Source: Caballeronia sp. SL2Y3 (GTDB lineage Bacteria; Pseudomonadota; Gammaproteobacteria; Burkholderiales; Burkholderiaceae). From it: a stretch of 64,000 nt of DNA. Below the pieces are notes generated by a model, which saw only the letters and a program-made list of their open reading frames with translations, was not told the origin of the DNA and did no database searches. A program made the position numbers and the translations under genes. This document shows, in pieces, positions 8,646 through 16,638 of this stretch; positions within the stretch are counted from its first letter, which is position 1, and each line of letters opens with the position of its first letter. The DNA lies in NCBI RefSeq assembly GCF_022879575.1, contig NZ_CP084260.1:248001-312000 (forward strand), in the 5' to 3' direction.

Positions 8646-11594
8646 TTGAGGTCGTTGCTCGCACGCTGTTGGTTCGTCGTCGGCTTTCTTGTCTCGCCGC
8701 TATGCTTCGCGTCCGGTGCGGCGCAGTCGCGGCCTGCAAGCGCGCCGCTTGCGGTGGTCTGGGACGTCAGTGCCCTTCGTTTGCTGCCGGTGTTGATCGG
8801 CGTCGCGGCCGTTCTGGCCGTCACGCTTAGGGCGTTCATCCTTCTTCAGCGTGAGATGAACCGTCGCATCGAGACGGAACAGCGTCTCGCGACTCAGTTG
8901 AGCTTCCAGCAGACGATGATGGAAGTGGTCCCGTATCCGCTCGTCGCGAAGAATATGGAGAACCGATACATCGCGGTGAACCGCGCGTTCGAAGCGGCGC
9001 TCGGCGTGCGGCGCGAGGACGTCATCGGGCGCACGAGCATCGAAGCGGGGGCGTGGGGCGAGAAACACAGCCGGATCGTGAACGAGATTTCCGCCGCTAC
9101 GCTGCAGTCAGGCCAGGGGCAGGAAGTCGAGGCGGAATTCGTCGATAATCGCGGCCGCTCGCGTTACGGACTCTTCTGGACGGGCGCGTTTTCGGCGTCC
9201 AACGGTGAGCGCATGGGCGTCGTCGGGACGATGATCGACATCACCGACATTCGCGATGCCGAAATGCACGCGCGCCAGACCGAGCAGCGCCTTCACGACG
9301 TGACGCGATCCCTGCCGGCGGTCGTTTTCCAGTTGCGCCGCACGAGCAGCGGCAAATACAGCCTCCCGTACATCGACGGTGACACGCGGCAGCTGCTCGG
9401 CCTCGACCTCGCGGCGCTCGCCGCCGATCCGACCACGATTCTGCAGCACGTCGACGCACAAGACAGCGGGCGGCTCTTCGGCGAGATCGAAGCGTCGTCG
9501 CGCACGCTGGACCCCGTGCACACCGAATTCCGTTCCACCGTGAAAGGCGTCACGCGCTGGATACGCGCCGATCTCGTCGCGCATCGCGAAGACGACGACT
9601 CGGTCGTCTGGAGCGGCTATTGGGCCGACGCCAGCGTCGAGCACGCGCGTGCCGAGGAGCTTGCCCGTGCGAGAGATGCGGCCGAAGCCGCCTCGCGCGC
9701 GAAGGACGATTTCCTCGCAATGATGAGCCACGAGATCCGCACGCCGATGAACGGCGTGCTGGGACTCGTCGAGGTCATCGAGAACACGCCGCTCAATCCC
9801 GACCAGTCGCAAATGCTCGGCATGATTCAGGATTCGGCTAGCGCGCTGCTGCAAATTCTCGACGACCTGCTCGACTACACGAAGATCGAGGCGGGGCGGC
9901 TGGACATCGAATCCACGCCGATCGACTTGCGCGAACTCGTCGACAGTGCCGTCGGCTTGCTCGCCGGGCGGGCGCACGAAAAGGGCTTGAGGGTGCGCGT
10001 GGACGTCGCGCCGGATGTGGCGGCGCGCGTTAGCAGCGACAGCGTGCGCCTGCGTCAGATTCTCTTCAATTTGATGAGCAATGCGATCAAGTTCACGATC
10101 AAGGGCGAAGTTTCGCTGCACGTGAGAGCGGTCGAACAGTCTGCATCCGAACAAGTTATCGAACTGTGCGTGAGCGATACGGGCATCGGCATCGATCCCA
10201 CAGCGCAGGCGCGGCTCTTCGAACCTTTCGTGCAGGCCGAAACCTCGACCACGCGCCGCTTCGGCGGCACAGGGCTCGGACTCACTATCTGCTACCGGCT
10301 CGTCGACCTCATGGGCGGCACGCTTACGCTGCAAAGCGAAGTGGGCGTCGGCACGTCGATGACCGTCCAGCTCAAGGTGCCGGTCGAGACTCAGCAATAT
10401 CAAATGGAAGGCTTGCGCGGGAGGCGCGGCATCGTCGCGATCGACGACTCGCGTGTCGCGGCGGCGCTGCTCGGGTACGGTCAGGCGCTCGGACTGGAAC
10501 TGGAGCGGATGGAACCAAATGATCCGCGCTTGCGCCGGCTCGCGACGTTCGATGGCGTCGATCTCGTCTTTTTCAGCGATACGCGTAAAGAAGCGCTGCG
10601 GCTCGGCTCGCGCGTGATCCATGTCACCGAGAAGCCGAAGCCCACGGGCTATCGCATTCTGGAAGACGACATTCGCGTCAGCGTGAATCCGCTATCGTGG
10701 CGCGGCCTCGGCGCGGCGTGCGTGGCGGCGCTCACGGGCATGCCGCAAGTTGCGGCGCACGGCACGCTCGGCCACGAGACGCGCATGGAAGCGCCGGGCC
10801 GCGAAGATGCGCTGCACGAAGGCAAGCTCGTGCTCGTCGCGGAAGATCATCCCGTGAATCAGGAACTCATCCGGCATCAGCTTTCGCTGCTCGGCTTTGC
10901 GTGCGATGTCGTGCAGGACGGAGCAGAAGCGCTGGCCGCTCTGGAGACGACACGTTACGGTTTCCTGATTACCGATTGCCATATGCCGAACATGACCGGC
11001 TACGAGTTGGCGCGGCGCGTGCGGGCGAAAGAACGGGGCACGGGGCGTCACTTGCCGATTCTCGCCATTACGGCGAGCACATGTTCGAGCGAGGCGACGC
11101 GATGCCGCGAAGCCGGCATGGACGATTTCCTCGTCAAACCGACGCGGCTCGCCACATTGCGCGAGCATCTGAACCGCTGGAAGGCGTCGGGGCGTCGCGA
11201 GCGCAGACACGAAGCGCAGATGCATCGCGCGTCGGACAGAAGGCTGGACCGCGACGCCGAACTCGATCTGAGCGGCATGGCGCAGCTCTGGGGCAGCGAG
11301 GCCACCGTGAAGGCATTGCTCGATGCCTTCGTCACTTCGTTCCGCGACGACCTCGAAGCGCTCGAGCCGTTGCTGGAGCGCGGCACCATCGAGCATCTGC
11401 GCGAATGGCATCACCGTGTGCTGGGCGCGGCGAGCGTGCTGCAATACAGGCCGTTGCTGGATGCGCTCGAAGAATTCCGGCGCGATCTGCCGAACAAGAG
11501 CCGTGAGGTCAGGCGGCGCGAAGGGCTCGCGCTGATTGATCGATGCACCGAATTGCTCGGGCGCATCGAAGCGCAGTGCGCCGCACTCGCGTAA
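8646..11594 (+). CDS. BvgS/RcsC-like hybrid sensor histidine kinase (PAS-HisKA-HATPase-REC-Hpt)
   Basis: The protein is about 983 residues from the TTG at 8646. That TTG has a GGAGAGGG site upstream and opens directly into a signal-peptide-like segment ending [16 protein letters not shown]. An in-frame ATG at 8604 and TTG at 8583 are alternatives. Order of parts: signal peptide; only about 20 periplasmic residues; one membrane helix (about 45-70); PAS (about 90-210); a second PAS-like region (about 215-335); HisKA with His362 ([12 protein letters not shown]); HATPase with [15 protein letters not shown] and [10 protein letters not shown]. These are followed by a degenerate receiver (about 590-690, FFSDT where the Asp is expected), a full receiver with Asp777 (ITDCHMPNM), and a C-terminal Hpt with His922/His923 ([10 protein letters not shown]). 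It is a complete four-step phosphorelay protein, presumably feeding the upstream regulators. The venus-flytrap sensor domains of BvgS are absent. Confidence 0.92.
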   Translation: MRSLLARCWFVVGFLVSPLCFASGAAQSRPASAPLAVVWDVSALRLLPVLIGVAAVLAVTLRAFILLQREMNRRIETEQRLATQLSFQQTMMEVVPYPLVAKNMENRYIAVNRAFEAALGVRREDVIGRTSIEAGAWGEKHSRIVNEISAATLQSGQGQEVEAEFVDNRGRSRYGLFWTGAFSASNGERMGVVGTMIDITDIRDAEMHARQTEQRLHDVTRSLPAVVFQLRRTSSGKYSLPYIDGDTRQLLGLDLAALAADPTTILQHVDAQDSGRLFGEIEASSRTLDPVHTEFRSTVKGVTRWIRADLVAHREDDDSVVWSGYWADASVEHARAEELARARDAAEAASRAKDDFLAMMSHEIRTPMNGVLGLVEVIENTPLNPDQSQMLGMIQDSASALLQILDDLLDYTKIEAGRLDIESTPIDLRELVDSAVGLLAGRAHEKGLRVRVDVAPDVAARVSSDSVRLRQILFNLMSNAIKFTIKGEVSLHVRAVEQSASEQVIELCVSDTGIGIDPTAQARLFEPFVQAETSTTRRFGGTGLGLTICYRLVDLMGGTLTLQSEVGVGTSMTVQLKVPVETQQYQMEGLRGRRGIVAIDDSRVAAALLGYGQALGLELERMEPNDPRLRRLATFDGVDLVFFSDTRKEALRLGSRVIHVTEKPKPTGYRILEDDIRVSVNPLSWRGLGAACVAALTGMPQVAAHGTLGHETRMEAPGREDALHEGKLVLVAEDHPVNQELIRHQLSLLGFACDVVQDGAEALAALETTRYGFLITDCHMPNMTGYELARRVRAKERGTGRHLPILAITASTCSSEATRCREAGMDDFLVKPTRLATLREHLNRWKASGRRERRHEAQMHRASDRRLDRDAELDLSGMAQLWGSEATVKALLDAFVTSFRDDLEALEPLLERGTIEHLREWHHRVLGAASVLQYRPLLDALEEFRRDLPNKSREVRRREGLALIDRCTELLGRIEAQCAALA

Positions 11595-11601
11595 GCACGG
11601 C

Positions 11602-12537
11602 TTACCCGGATGCCGGGACGAGGCCCGCTTCGACAGGCGCGCGGTCCCGGAAATACGACAACGCGAAGTCCACGAATGAACGCGTCTTCGCCGAGACATG
11701 CCTGCGGCCCGGATAGACGATGGATACTTCCTTGTCCGCATCCCTGAGCCGGTAGCCGGCGAAGAGCCGCACAAGGGCGCCGGCCTGGATATCGCGCTCG
11801 ACGTAGCTTTCGGGCAGCACGGCGATGCCCATGCCGGACATCGCAGCCTGACGCAACATCGGCGAGCTGTTCACCGTGTACGCCGGGTCTAGCGAGACCT
11901 CTTCCGATACGCCGGAAGGACCGGTGAAGGTCCACGTCGAGCCGTGTATGTCCGCTGATGGCGCAAGGAAGTCGTGCTTGGCAAGCGATGCCGGACGCGC
12001 GGGCGTGCCGCGGCGCTCCAGATATTCCGGCGAGGCGACGACCGCCGCCGCGACCTTGAAGAGCGGTCGGCTGATGAGCGTGCCGCTGTTGACGAGATGC
12101 GGCACGACAATGCCGGCGTCGAACCCTTCATCGACGAGGTCCACCGGGCGGTGCAGCAGCGTCAAACGCAGCTTGACGCTCGGATAGCGGTCCCGAAAGG
12201 CGCGCAGCATCGGCGTCAGTTCCAGCAACGAGAACGATGCGGACGCGACGAGCTTCAATGTCCCCGACGGATCGACGGAACTGTTCGCAACCGATGCCTC
12301 GATTGTCTCCACTTGTTCGATCACCGCGCGACAGCCCTCGGCGTAGCTCTTGCCGGCCTCGGTCAGCGACACGCTGCGCGTCGTGCGGTTCAAAAGGCGC
12401 GTATTGAGATGCGCCTCCAGCAGCGAGACGTAGCGCGTGACGACCGCATTGGAAAGATCGAGCGCCGCCGCCGCGCGCCCGAACGACTCGGTTTCGGCGA
12501 CTTTGAGGAAGACGCGCATCGCTTGCAGTTGATTCAT
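11602..12537 (-). CDS. LysR family transcriptional regulator
   Basis: A 311-residue LysR-type regulator. The N-terminal winged helix-turn-helix (residues 1-60: MRVFLKVAETESFGRAAAAL, then TRLLNRTTRSVSLTEAGKSY) is followed by an effector-binding domain (about 90-300). The form MNQLQAMRVFLKVAE is typical of the large group near DsdC/AaeR-like regulators in Burkholderia. It is convergent with the hybrid kinase gene, with only 7 bases between stops, and divergent from the porin across 430 bases. Control of the porin is possible but unproven; effector unknown. Confidence 0.9.
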   Translation of the reverse strand: MNQLQAMRVFLKVAETESFGRAAAALDLSNAVVTRYVSLLEAHLNTRLLNRTTRSVSLTEAGKSYAEGCRAVIEQVETIEASVANSSVDPSGTLKLVASASFSLLELTPMLRAFRDRYPSVKLRLTLLHRPVDLVDEGFDAGIVVPHLVNSGTLISRPLFKVAAAVVASPEYLERRGTPARPASLAKHDFLAPSADIHGSTWTFTGPSGVSEEVSLDPAYTVNSSPMLRQAAMSGMGIAVLPESYVERDIQAGALVRLFAGYRLRDADKEVSIVYPGRRHVSAKTRSFVDFALSYFRDRAPVEAGLVPASG

Positions 12538-12969
12538 GGTGAGACGGTTTGCCGAGCGATGCGGGACGCTCTTTCCCTGATGTTGACGAGCGGAAGATGC
12601 GCCGCTCTCGCGTGCGCGATGTTAATGGGGCACAAGATTAAGGGTAATCAGAGGAGTCCGACTGTTTACGCCTGTGGTGTTCGGGCCACTGTCGCATGTC
12701 CGCAACTGAACGCACGGACCGGCGCGCGCGGCAACATTTCAGTGCGGTGGTAAGTGCAAGAAGCCTAAGCGTTTACTCATATTGAAATTCCATTTTTTGA
12801 ATTGTTCGAAAAGATTTTTGTGTGTCCTTGGGCTGGTCGCCGCAGAGGCGAGCCATACACTTTGGGCTGCCGAATATCGGTGAAAGGCATACGGCGGGAC
12901 AACTCCCGACATGTCGAGACGCCGCGAGCAACCCTATCGAGTCGTAAGACTCTTTCTAAGGAACACACA
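12538..12969. other. Regulatory region between LysR gene and porin
   Basis: No credible gene. The 432 bases should hold the divergent promoters and the porin 5' leader. An AT-rich patch at about 12780-12812 is the best candidate for the porin promoter, though I cannot assign hexamers with confidence. An AAGGAA ribosome-binding site lies just ahead of the porin ATG. Confidence 0.5.
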
Positions 12970-14145
12970 ATGAAGAAGACTCTGATTGTTGCGGCCGTCG
13001 CCGCATCGTTCGCAACTGCCGCGAGCGCGCAGAGCAGCGTTACGCTGTACGGCCTGGTCGATGCGGGCCTGACGTTCGTGAACAACGTGCAAGCACCGCG
13101 AAGCGCCGACAACTACAAGACCAACTCGTGGAGCATGAGCGGCGGCAACGTGCAAATGAGCCGTTGGGGCCTGCGCGGCGCCGAGGATCTGGGCGGCGGC
13201 ATGAAGGCGATCTTCACGTTGGAGAATGGCTTCGACGTCGCGAACGGCGGCAACCTCGGCGGTAATGGCTTCGGTCGCCAGGCTTACGTCGGTCTGTCGA
13301 CGAACGCAGGCACCGTGACGCTCGGCCACCAGACCGACTCCGTGACCGACTACCTCGGCCCGCTCAGCGCGAGCGGCACGTGGGGCGGTACGTACTTCGC
13401 ACATCCGGGCAACCTGGACAACCTGAACGGCGACCTGTTCCGTGAGAACAACTCGGTCAAGTTCCAGAGCGCAAACTACGCTGGCCTGACGTTCAGCGGC
13501 CTGTACGCGTTCTCGAACGCTGCCGGTAGCTTCGCAGCCAACCGTGCGTACAGCCTGGGTGCGGGCTATGCCAACGCCGGCCTGAAGCTCGGCGCGGCAT
13601 ACATGCAAGCCAACTTCCAGAACGGCGGTTCGGGCACGGGTGCAATCACGGGCGCGACGGTCGACGTTCCGAACCTCGACCGCAGTGAAATCAGCTTCGC
13701 TGGTATCGATCGCCATCGTACGTTCGGCGCAGGCGGCAGCTACTCCATCGGCGCGCTGACGTTCGGCGCACTGTGGACGCAGACGCGTCAGGACAGCAAC
13801 ACGTTCAACGTCGGTTCGAACATCATCAACAACTACGAAGTGAACGGCCGTTACGCGCTGACGCCGGCGCTGTCGCTGGGCGCTGCCTACACGTTCACGA
13901 ACGCGAAGTTCGACGACGCCCTGCACAACGGCGATTCGACGCGCGTCCGTTTCCACCAGTTCGGCCTCCAGACGGACTACGCTCTGTCGAAGCGTACCGA
14001 CATTTATGCTGAAGGCGTGTTCCAGATCGCGAGCGGTCTGCCGGAAGGCGTGATGCCTTTCGCAGGCATCAACGGCGCGCCGGGCGGTGCATCGTCGAGC
14101 AGCCGTCAGGTTCTCGTGACGACGGGTATCCGTCACCGCTTCTAA
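12970..14145 (+). CDS. General outer-membrane porin (Gram-negative porin, OmpC/Opc type)
   Basis: A 391-residue porin for passive uptake of small hydrophilic solutes. A 21-residue signal peptide (MKKTLIVAAVAASFATAASA, then Q) is followed by the hallmark SSVTLYGLVDAGL and then WGLRGAEDLGGGMKAIFTLE. The C-terminus is VTTGIRHRF, ending in the Phe needed for outer-membrane insertion by the BAM complex. The frame is open further upstream, but the ATG at 12970 has AAGGAA before it and begins the signal peptide. Codon use is strongly biased, as expected for an abundant protein. A terminator follows. Confidence 0.95.
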   Translation: MKKTLIVAAVAASFATAASAQSSVTLYGLVDAGLTFVNNVQAPRSADNYKTNSWSMSGGNVQMSRWGLRGAEDLGGGMKAIFTLENGFDVANGGNLGGNGFGRQAYVGLSTNAGTVTLGHQTDSVTDYLGPLSASGTWGGTYFAHPGNLDNLNGDLFRENNSVKFQSANYAGLTFSGLYAFSNAAGSFAANRAYSLGAGYANAGLKLGAAYMQANFQNGGSGTGAITGATVDVPNLDRSEISFAGIDRHRTFGAGGSYSIGALTFGALWTQTRQDSNTFNVGSNIINNYEVNGRYALTPALSLGAAYTFTNAKFDDALHNGDSTRVRFHQFGLQTDYALSKRTDIYAEGVFQIASGLPEGVMPFAGINGAPGGASSSSRQVLVTTGIRHRF

Positions 14146-14184
14146 GCAGTCTCGGCAGTATCGAGCTGTAGCTAGCTAGCAGAG

Positions 14185-14208
14185 AAGGGCGCCGCGAGGC
14201 GCCCTTTT
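14185..14208 (+). terminator. Rho-independent terminator after the porin gene
   Basis: A perfect 9-base stem AAGGGCGCC / GGCGCCCTT with a GCGA tetraloop, followed by a short T run; 40 bases after the porin stop. Confidence 0.88.
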
Positions 14209-14310
14209 CGCATCTGCGGGTGGCTCGTCCGCTGCCAACTGCGCCCCGACTCCGAATGCACTACCATAAGACGCGGCCGACGCGTCGCCATGAAAACGGA
14301 GAACCGGGAA

Positions 14311-14757
14311 ATGATCTCGACACGCAAGCCGCATGTGTTCTACTGCGCAGCCATCGTTGCCGCGATGCTCGCATCTACCATCGCCCATGCCGACACCGTC
14401 GCGCTGAAGGCGAACCTTCAGCCGTCGAGCGAAGTGCCGCCGCGCGTGAGCAAAGGCCACGGCACGCTCGACGCCACTTTCGACACGAATACCAGGCAGC
14501 TCGCCTGGACCGCGACGTACGCCGACCTCTCCGGCCCCGTCACGATGGGGCACTTCCACGGGCCCGCGCCGGTCGGGCAGAACGCGAAAGTGCAGGTTCC
14601 CGTCGATAAGGGCGCCCTTGCCAGTCCCATGTCAGGAAAGACCACGCTCACGGAACAGCAGGTTTCCGATCTCATGGCGGGGCAGTGGTACTTCAACGTC
14701 CACACGCAAGAGAATCCGACCGGCGAAATTCGCGGTCAGGTCATGCCGTCGAACTGA
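14311..14757 (+). CDS. Secreted CHRD-domain protein
   Basis: A 148-residue exported protein. A signal peptide (about residues 1-28, hydrophobic core CAAIVAAMLASTIA, cleavage near AHA-D) is followed by a single CHRD domain with the conserved GHFHGPAPVGQNAKV and WYFNVHTQENPTGEIRGQV. CHRD domains occur in animal chordin and in many bacterial secreted proteins of unknown role; some bind metals. I chose ATG 14311 over ATG 14290 because a GGAGAA site lies about 9 bases upstream of it. The stop is 36 bases before the hydrolase gene, so the two may be co-transcribed. Confidence 0.85.
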   Translation: MISTRKPHVFYCAAIVAAMLASTIAHADTVALKANLQPSSEVPPRVSKGHGTLDATFDTNTRQLAWTATYADLSGPVTMGHFHGPAPVGQNAKVQVPVDKGALASPMSGKTTLTEQQVSDLMAGQWYFNVHTQENPTGEIRGQVMPSN

Positions 14758-14793
14758 CGTGAACCGCCAAATCGAAGGACAGGAACGCGCGCG

Positions 14794-15714
14794 ATGAGTT
14801 GGCAAAGCGCATTCGCGTGCTGGGTCTTGCGGCGCCGGATGCGTCCGGAGACCGCGAAGCCCGTGCTCGATGTCGAGCGCGCCCGCGCGTACACGTCGCG
14901 CCGGCTATGGTCGCCGCCGGTGCCGAAGGGCTGGCAACTGGAAGTCGGCGCGAACGGTGAATGGCTGCGCTCGGCGGCATCGCGCAGAACGATTCTGTAT
15001 CTGCACGGCGGCGGCTATTACTTCTGCTCACCGCGTAGTCATCGCGCGATCAGTTTCGGGCTGGCTGTGCGCGCGCAGGCCAATGTGTTCTCGCTGGATT
15101 ACCGGCTCGCGCCCGAGCACCGCTTTCCGGCCGCAGTGGATGACGCCGTCGCGGCCTACCGCGCGTTGCTCGCCGATGCCGCGCCGCAAACCATCGTGAT
15201 CGCCGGCGATTCGGCGGGCGGCGGTCTCGCGCTCGCGACGCTGCTTGCCTTGCGCGATGCGGGCGACGCGCTTCCGGCAGGCGCCGTGCTCTTTTCGCCG
15301 TGGGCGGACCTGACGGGCAGCGGCGCGTCGATGACGAGCAACGAGGGCCGAGATCCGATGTTCCACGCCGCCGTCTTCCCGAAGGTCGCCGCGCAATATC
15401 TGGGCGATGCCGACGCCGCGCATCCTTATGCGTCTCCGCTTTTCGGCGATTACGACGGCTTGCCGCCCTTGCTGATACAGGCCGCCGACACTGAACTCCT
15501 GCTCGACGATTCCACGCGCGTCGCGGAGAAGGCGCGAGCGGCGGGCGTTCGCGTCGATCTGGAGATCTGGCGCAACGTGCCGCATATCTTCCCGATCTGG
15601 GCGCCGTTCATGCCCGAAGCGCGGCAGGCGCTCGCGCACGCCGCCCGTTTTATCGACGACGTGACCGGCGCGCCCGCGCCGCATCATCGGCTGCCCATGA
15701 CTTCGATCGTCTGA
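14794..15714 (+). CDS. Alpha/beta hydrolase, hormone-sensitive-lipase (GDXG) family esterase
   Basis: A 306-residue serine hydrolase. The oxyanion-hole motif HGGGYYF (about residues 71-77) is followed by the nucleophile elbow GDSAGGG (Ser about 139), acid Asp in AADTELLLDD and His in NVPHIFPIW. These are the expected catalytic triad of the HSL/acetyl-hydrolase family, which cleaves short-chain esters. No signal peptide, so probably cytoplasmic. Its 3' end overlaps the convergent EcsC gene by 31 bases. Natural substrate unknown. Confidence 0.88.
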   Translation: MSWQSAFACWVLRRRMRPETAKPVLDVERARAYTSRRLWSPPVPKGWQLEVGANGEWLRSAASRRTILYLHGGGYYFCSPRSHRAISFGLAVRAQANVFSLDYRLAPEHRFPAAVDDAVAAYRALLADAAPQTIVIAGDSAGGGLALATLLALRDAGDALPAGAVLFSPWADLTGSGASMTSNEGRDPMFHAAVFPKVAAQYLGDADAAHPYASPLFGDYDGLPPLLIQAADTELLLDDSTRVAEKARAAGVRVDLEIWRNVPHIFPIWAPFMPEARQALAHAARFIDDVTGAPAPHHRLPMTSIV

Positions 15715-16532
15715 TACGCGCGTTCGACCGCCGCAGTGCCATATTGCCGCTCGAGCCGCCGCACGGTGAAGTGACCGTGCGCCATCTGCTGGAAGTGATC
15801 GATGAAGACGGTGTTGACCATCGCGCCGAGCACCGCGCCGATCGCTGGGATCGACTTGGCCGCCACCTGCTCGCTGACCTGCACGGAGAACCGCGAGGCA
15901 ATGGTCTGCAAAAATTTGAGCAGCGCCGTCGATCCGTGGCCGCTCAGCCCCTTCGCCGTGATCTCGCTCGTCGCCCGCGAGACGGACTGCGCCAGCGCGC
16001 CGCGCACGATGAAATAGCCGAGATCGGCGTTGTCGTCGTCCTTACGCGTGCCGCCCATGCCGAGCACCATCAAGCATTGCAACTGCGTTTCCACGCGATG
16101 CACGTCCTCGCCCTCGCTTCGGGCGATATCGCAAATCGAGCGGAACATCAGCGTGGTCGTGACCGGCAACTCGACCGGCAGCGCGAAGAGGCCGAATGCG
16201 CCGCCCGCCGCGCCGGTCGTCGCGACCGCGAGCTTGTGGAGCAGGTTGTTCGGCTTGTCGGGCGGCGGCGCGAGCAGCGAACCGGCCGGCGCGCTCTTGC
16301 CAAGCGTTCGCAGCGCGAGTTGCAGGCATTTCTTGAGCGCGAGTTGCGTCGCTTCGTCGACTTTTTCCTGCGCGGCGGCGGGCAGGCGGCCCATCAGCTT
16401 CTCGATGGGCGCGCCGATCACGCTCGCCAGCTTCATCGTGAGCGACGGACTTTCGAGCGCTTCCTTGGCGCGGGAGAGGGCGGCGAAGTCCTCCGGCGTG
16501 AGCGGCGAGGTGATGATGGGCGTCGGTTCCAT
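15684..16532 (-). CDS. EcsC family protein
   Basis: A 282-residue protein of the EcsC family. Recognisable features are a helical N-terminal part, a Gly/Ala-rich hydrophobic stretch (TTGAAGGAFGLFALPVELP), the segment FRSICDIARSEGEDV, and a second hydrophobic stretch near the C-terminus (IGAVLGAMVNTVFIDHFQ). The family's function is poorly known; the name comes from a Bacillus gene near an ABC transporter. The ATG at 16532 is preferred; the frame extends 12 codons upstream to 16568, but that part overlaps the divergent promoter region. Convergent overlap with the hydrolase gene. Confidence 0.8.
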   Translation of the reverse strand: MEPTPIITSPLTPEDFAALSRAKEALESPSLTMKLASVIGAPIEKLMGRLPAAAQEKVDEATQLALKKCLQLALRTLGKSAPAGSLLAPPPDKPNNLLHKLAVATTGAAGGAFGLFALPVELPVTTTLMFRSICDIARSEGEDVHRVETQLQCLMVLGMGGTRKDDDNADLGYFIVRGALAQSVSRATSEITAKGLSGHGSTALLKFLQTIASRFSVQVSEQVAAKSIPAIGAVLGAMVNTVFIDHFQQMAHGHFTVRRLERQYGTAAVERAYQTIEVMGSR

Positions 16533-16592
16533 GCGTCGTTTCTTGATCCTAAAAGGGTGATTGACCACGCAGCTTAGAGCGCGGCACCGTGC

Positions 16593-16598
16593 TATGAT
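16593..16598 (+). promoter_or_regulatory. Candidate -10 element for the exporter/marR operon
   Basis: TATGAT lies 10 bases upstream of the palindrome and 40 bases upstream of the exporter ATG. No good -35 is evident at 17 bases. The position makes the palindrome overlap the expected start site. Confidence 0.4.
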
Positions 16599-16608
16599 TC
16601 CATTTAAG

Positions 16609-16620
16609 TTGACTAGTCAA
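16609..16620. promoter_or_regulatory. Perfect palindrome, probable MarR operator
   Basis: TTGACTAGTCAA is a perfect 12-base inverted repeat, 18 bases before the ATG of the exporter gene whose downstream partner encodes a MarR regulator. Palindromes of this kind are typical operators of self-regulated MarR/exporter operons. Binding by this MarR is inferred. Confidence 0.65.
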
Positions 16621-16638
16621 TCATTGCTCTTACAAAAA

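Noticed and set aside
8540..8665. Repeated GTTGCTCGCACG ahead of and inside the start of the hybrid kinase gene
   Set aside because: Two copies of a 12-base word about 110 bases apart; one is coding, and no further copies were noticed, so a regulatory repeat is not supported.
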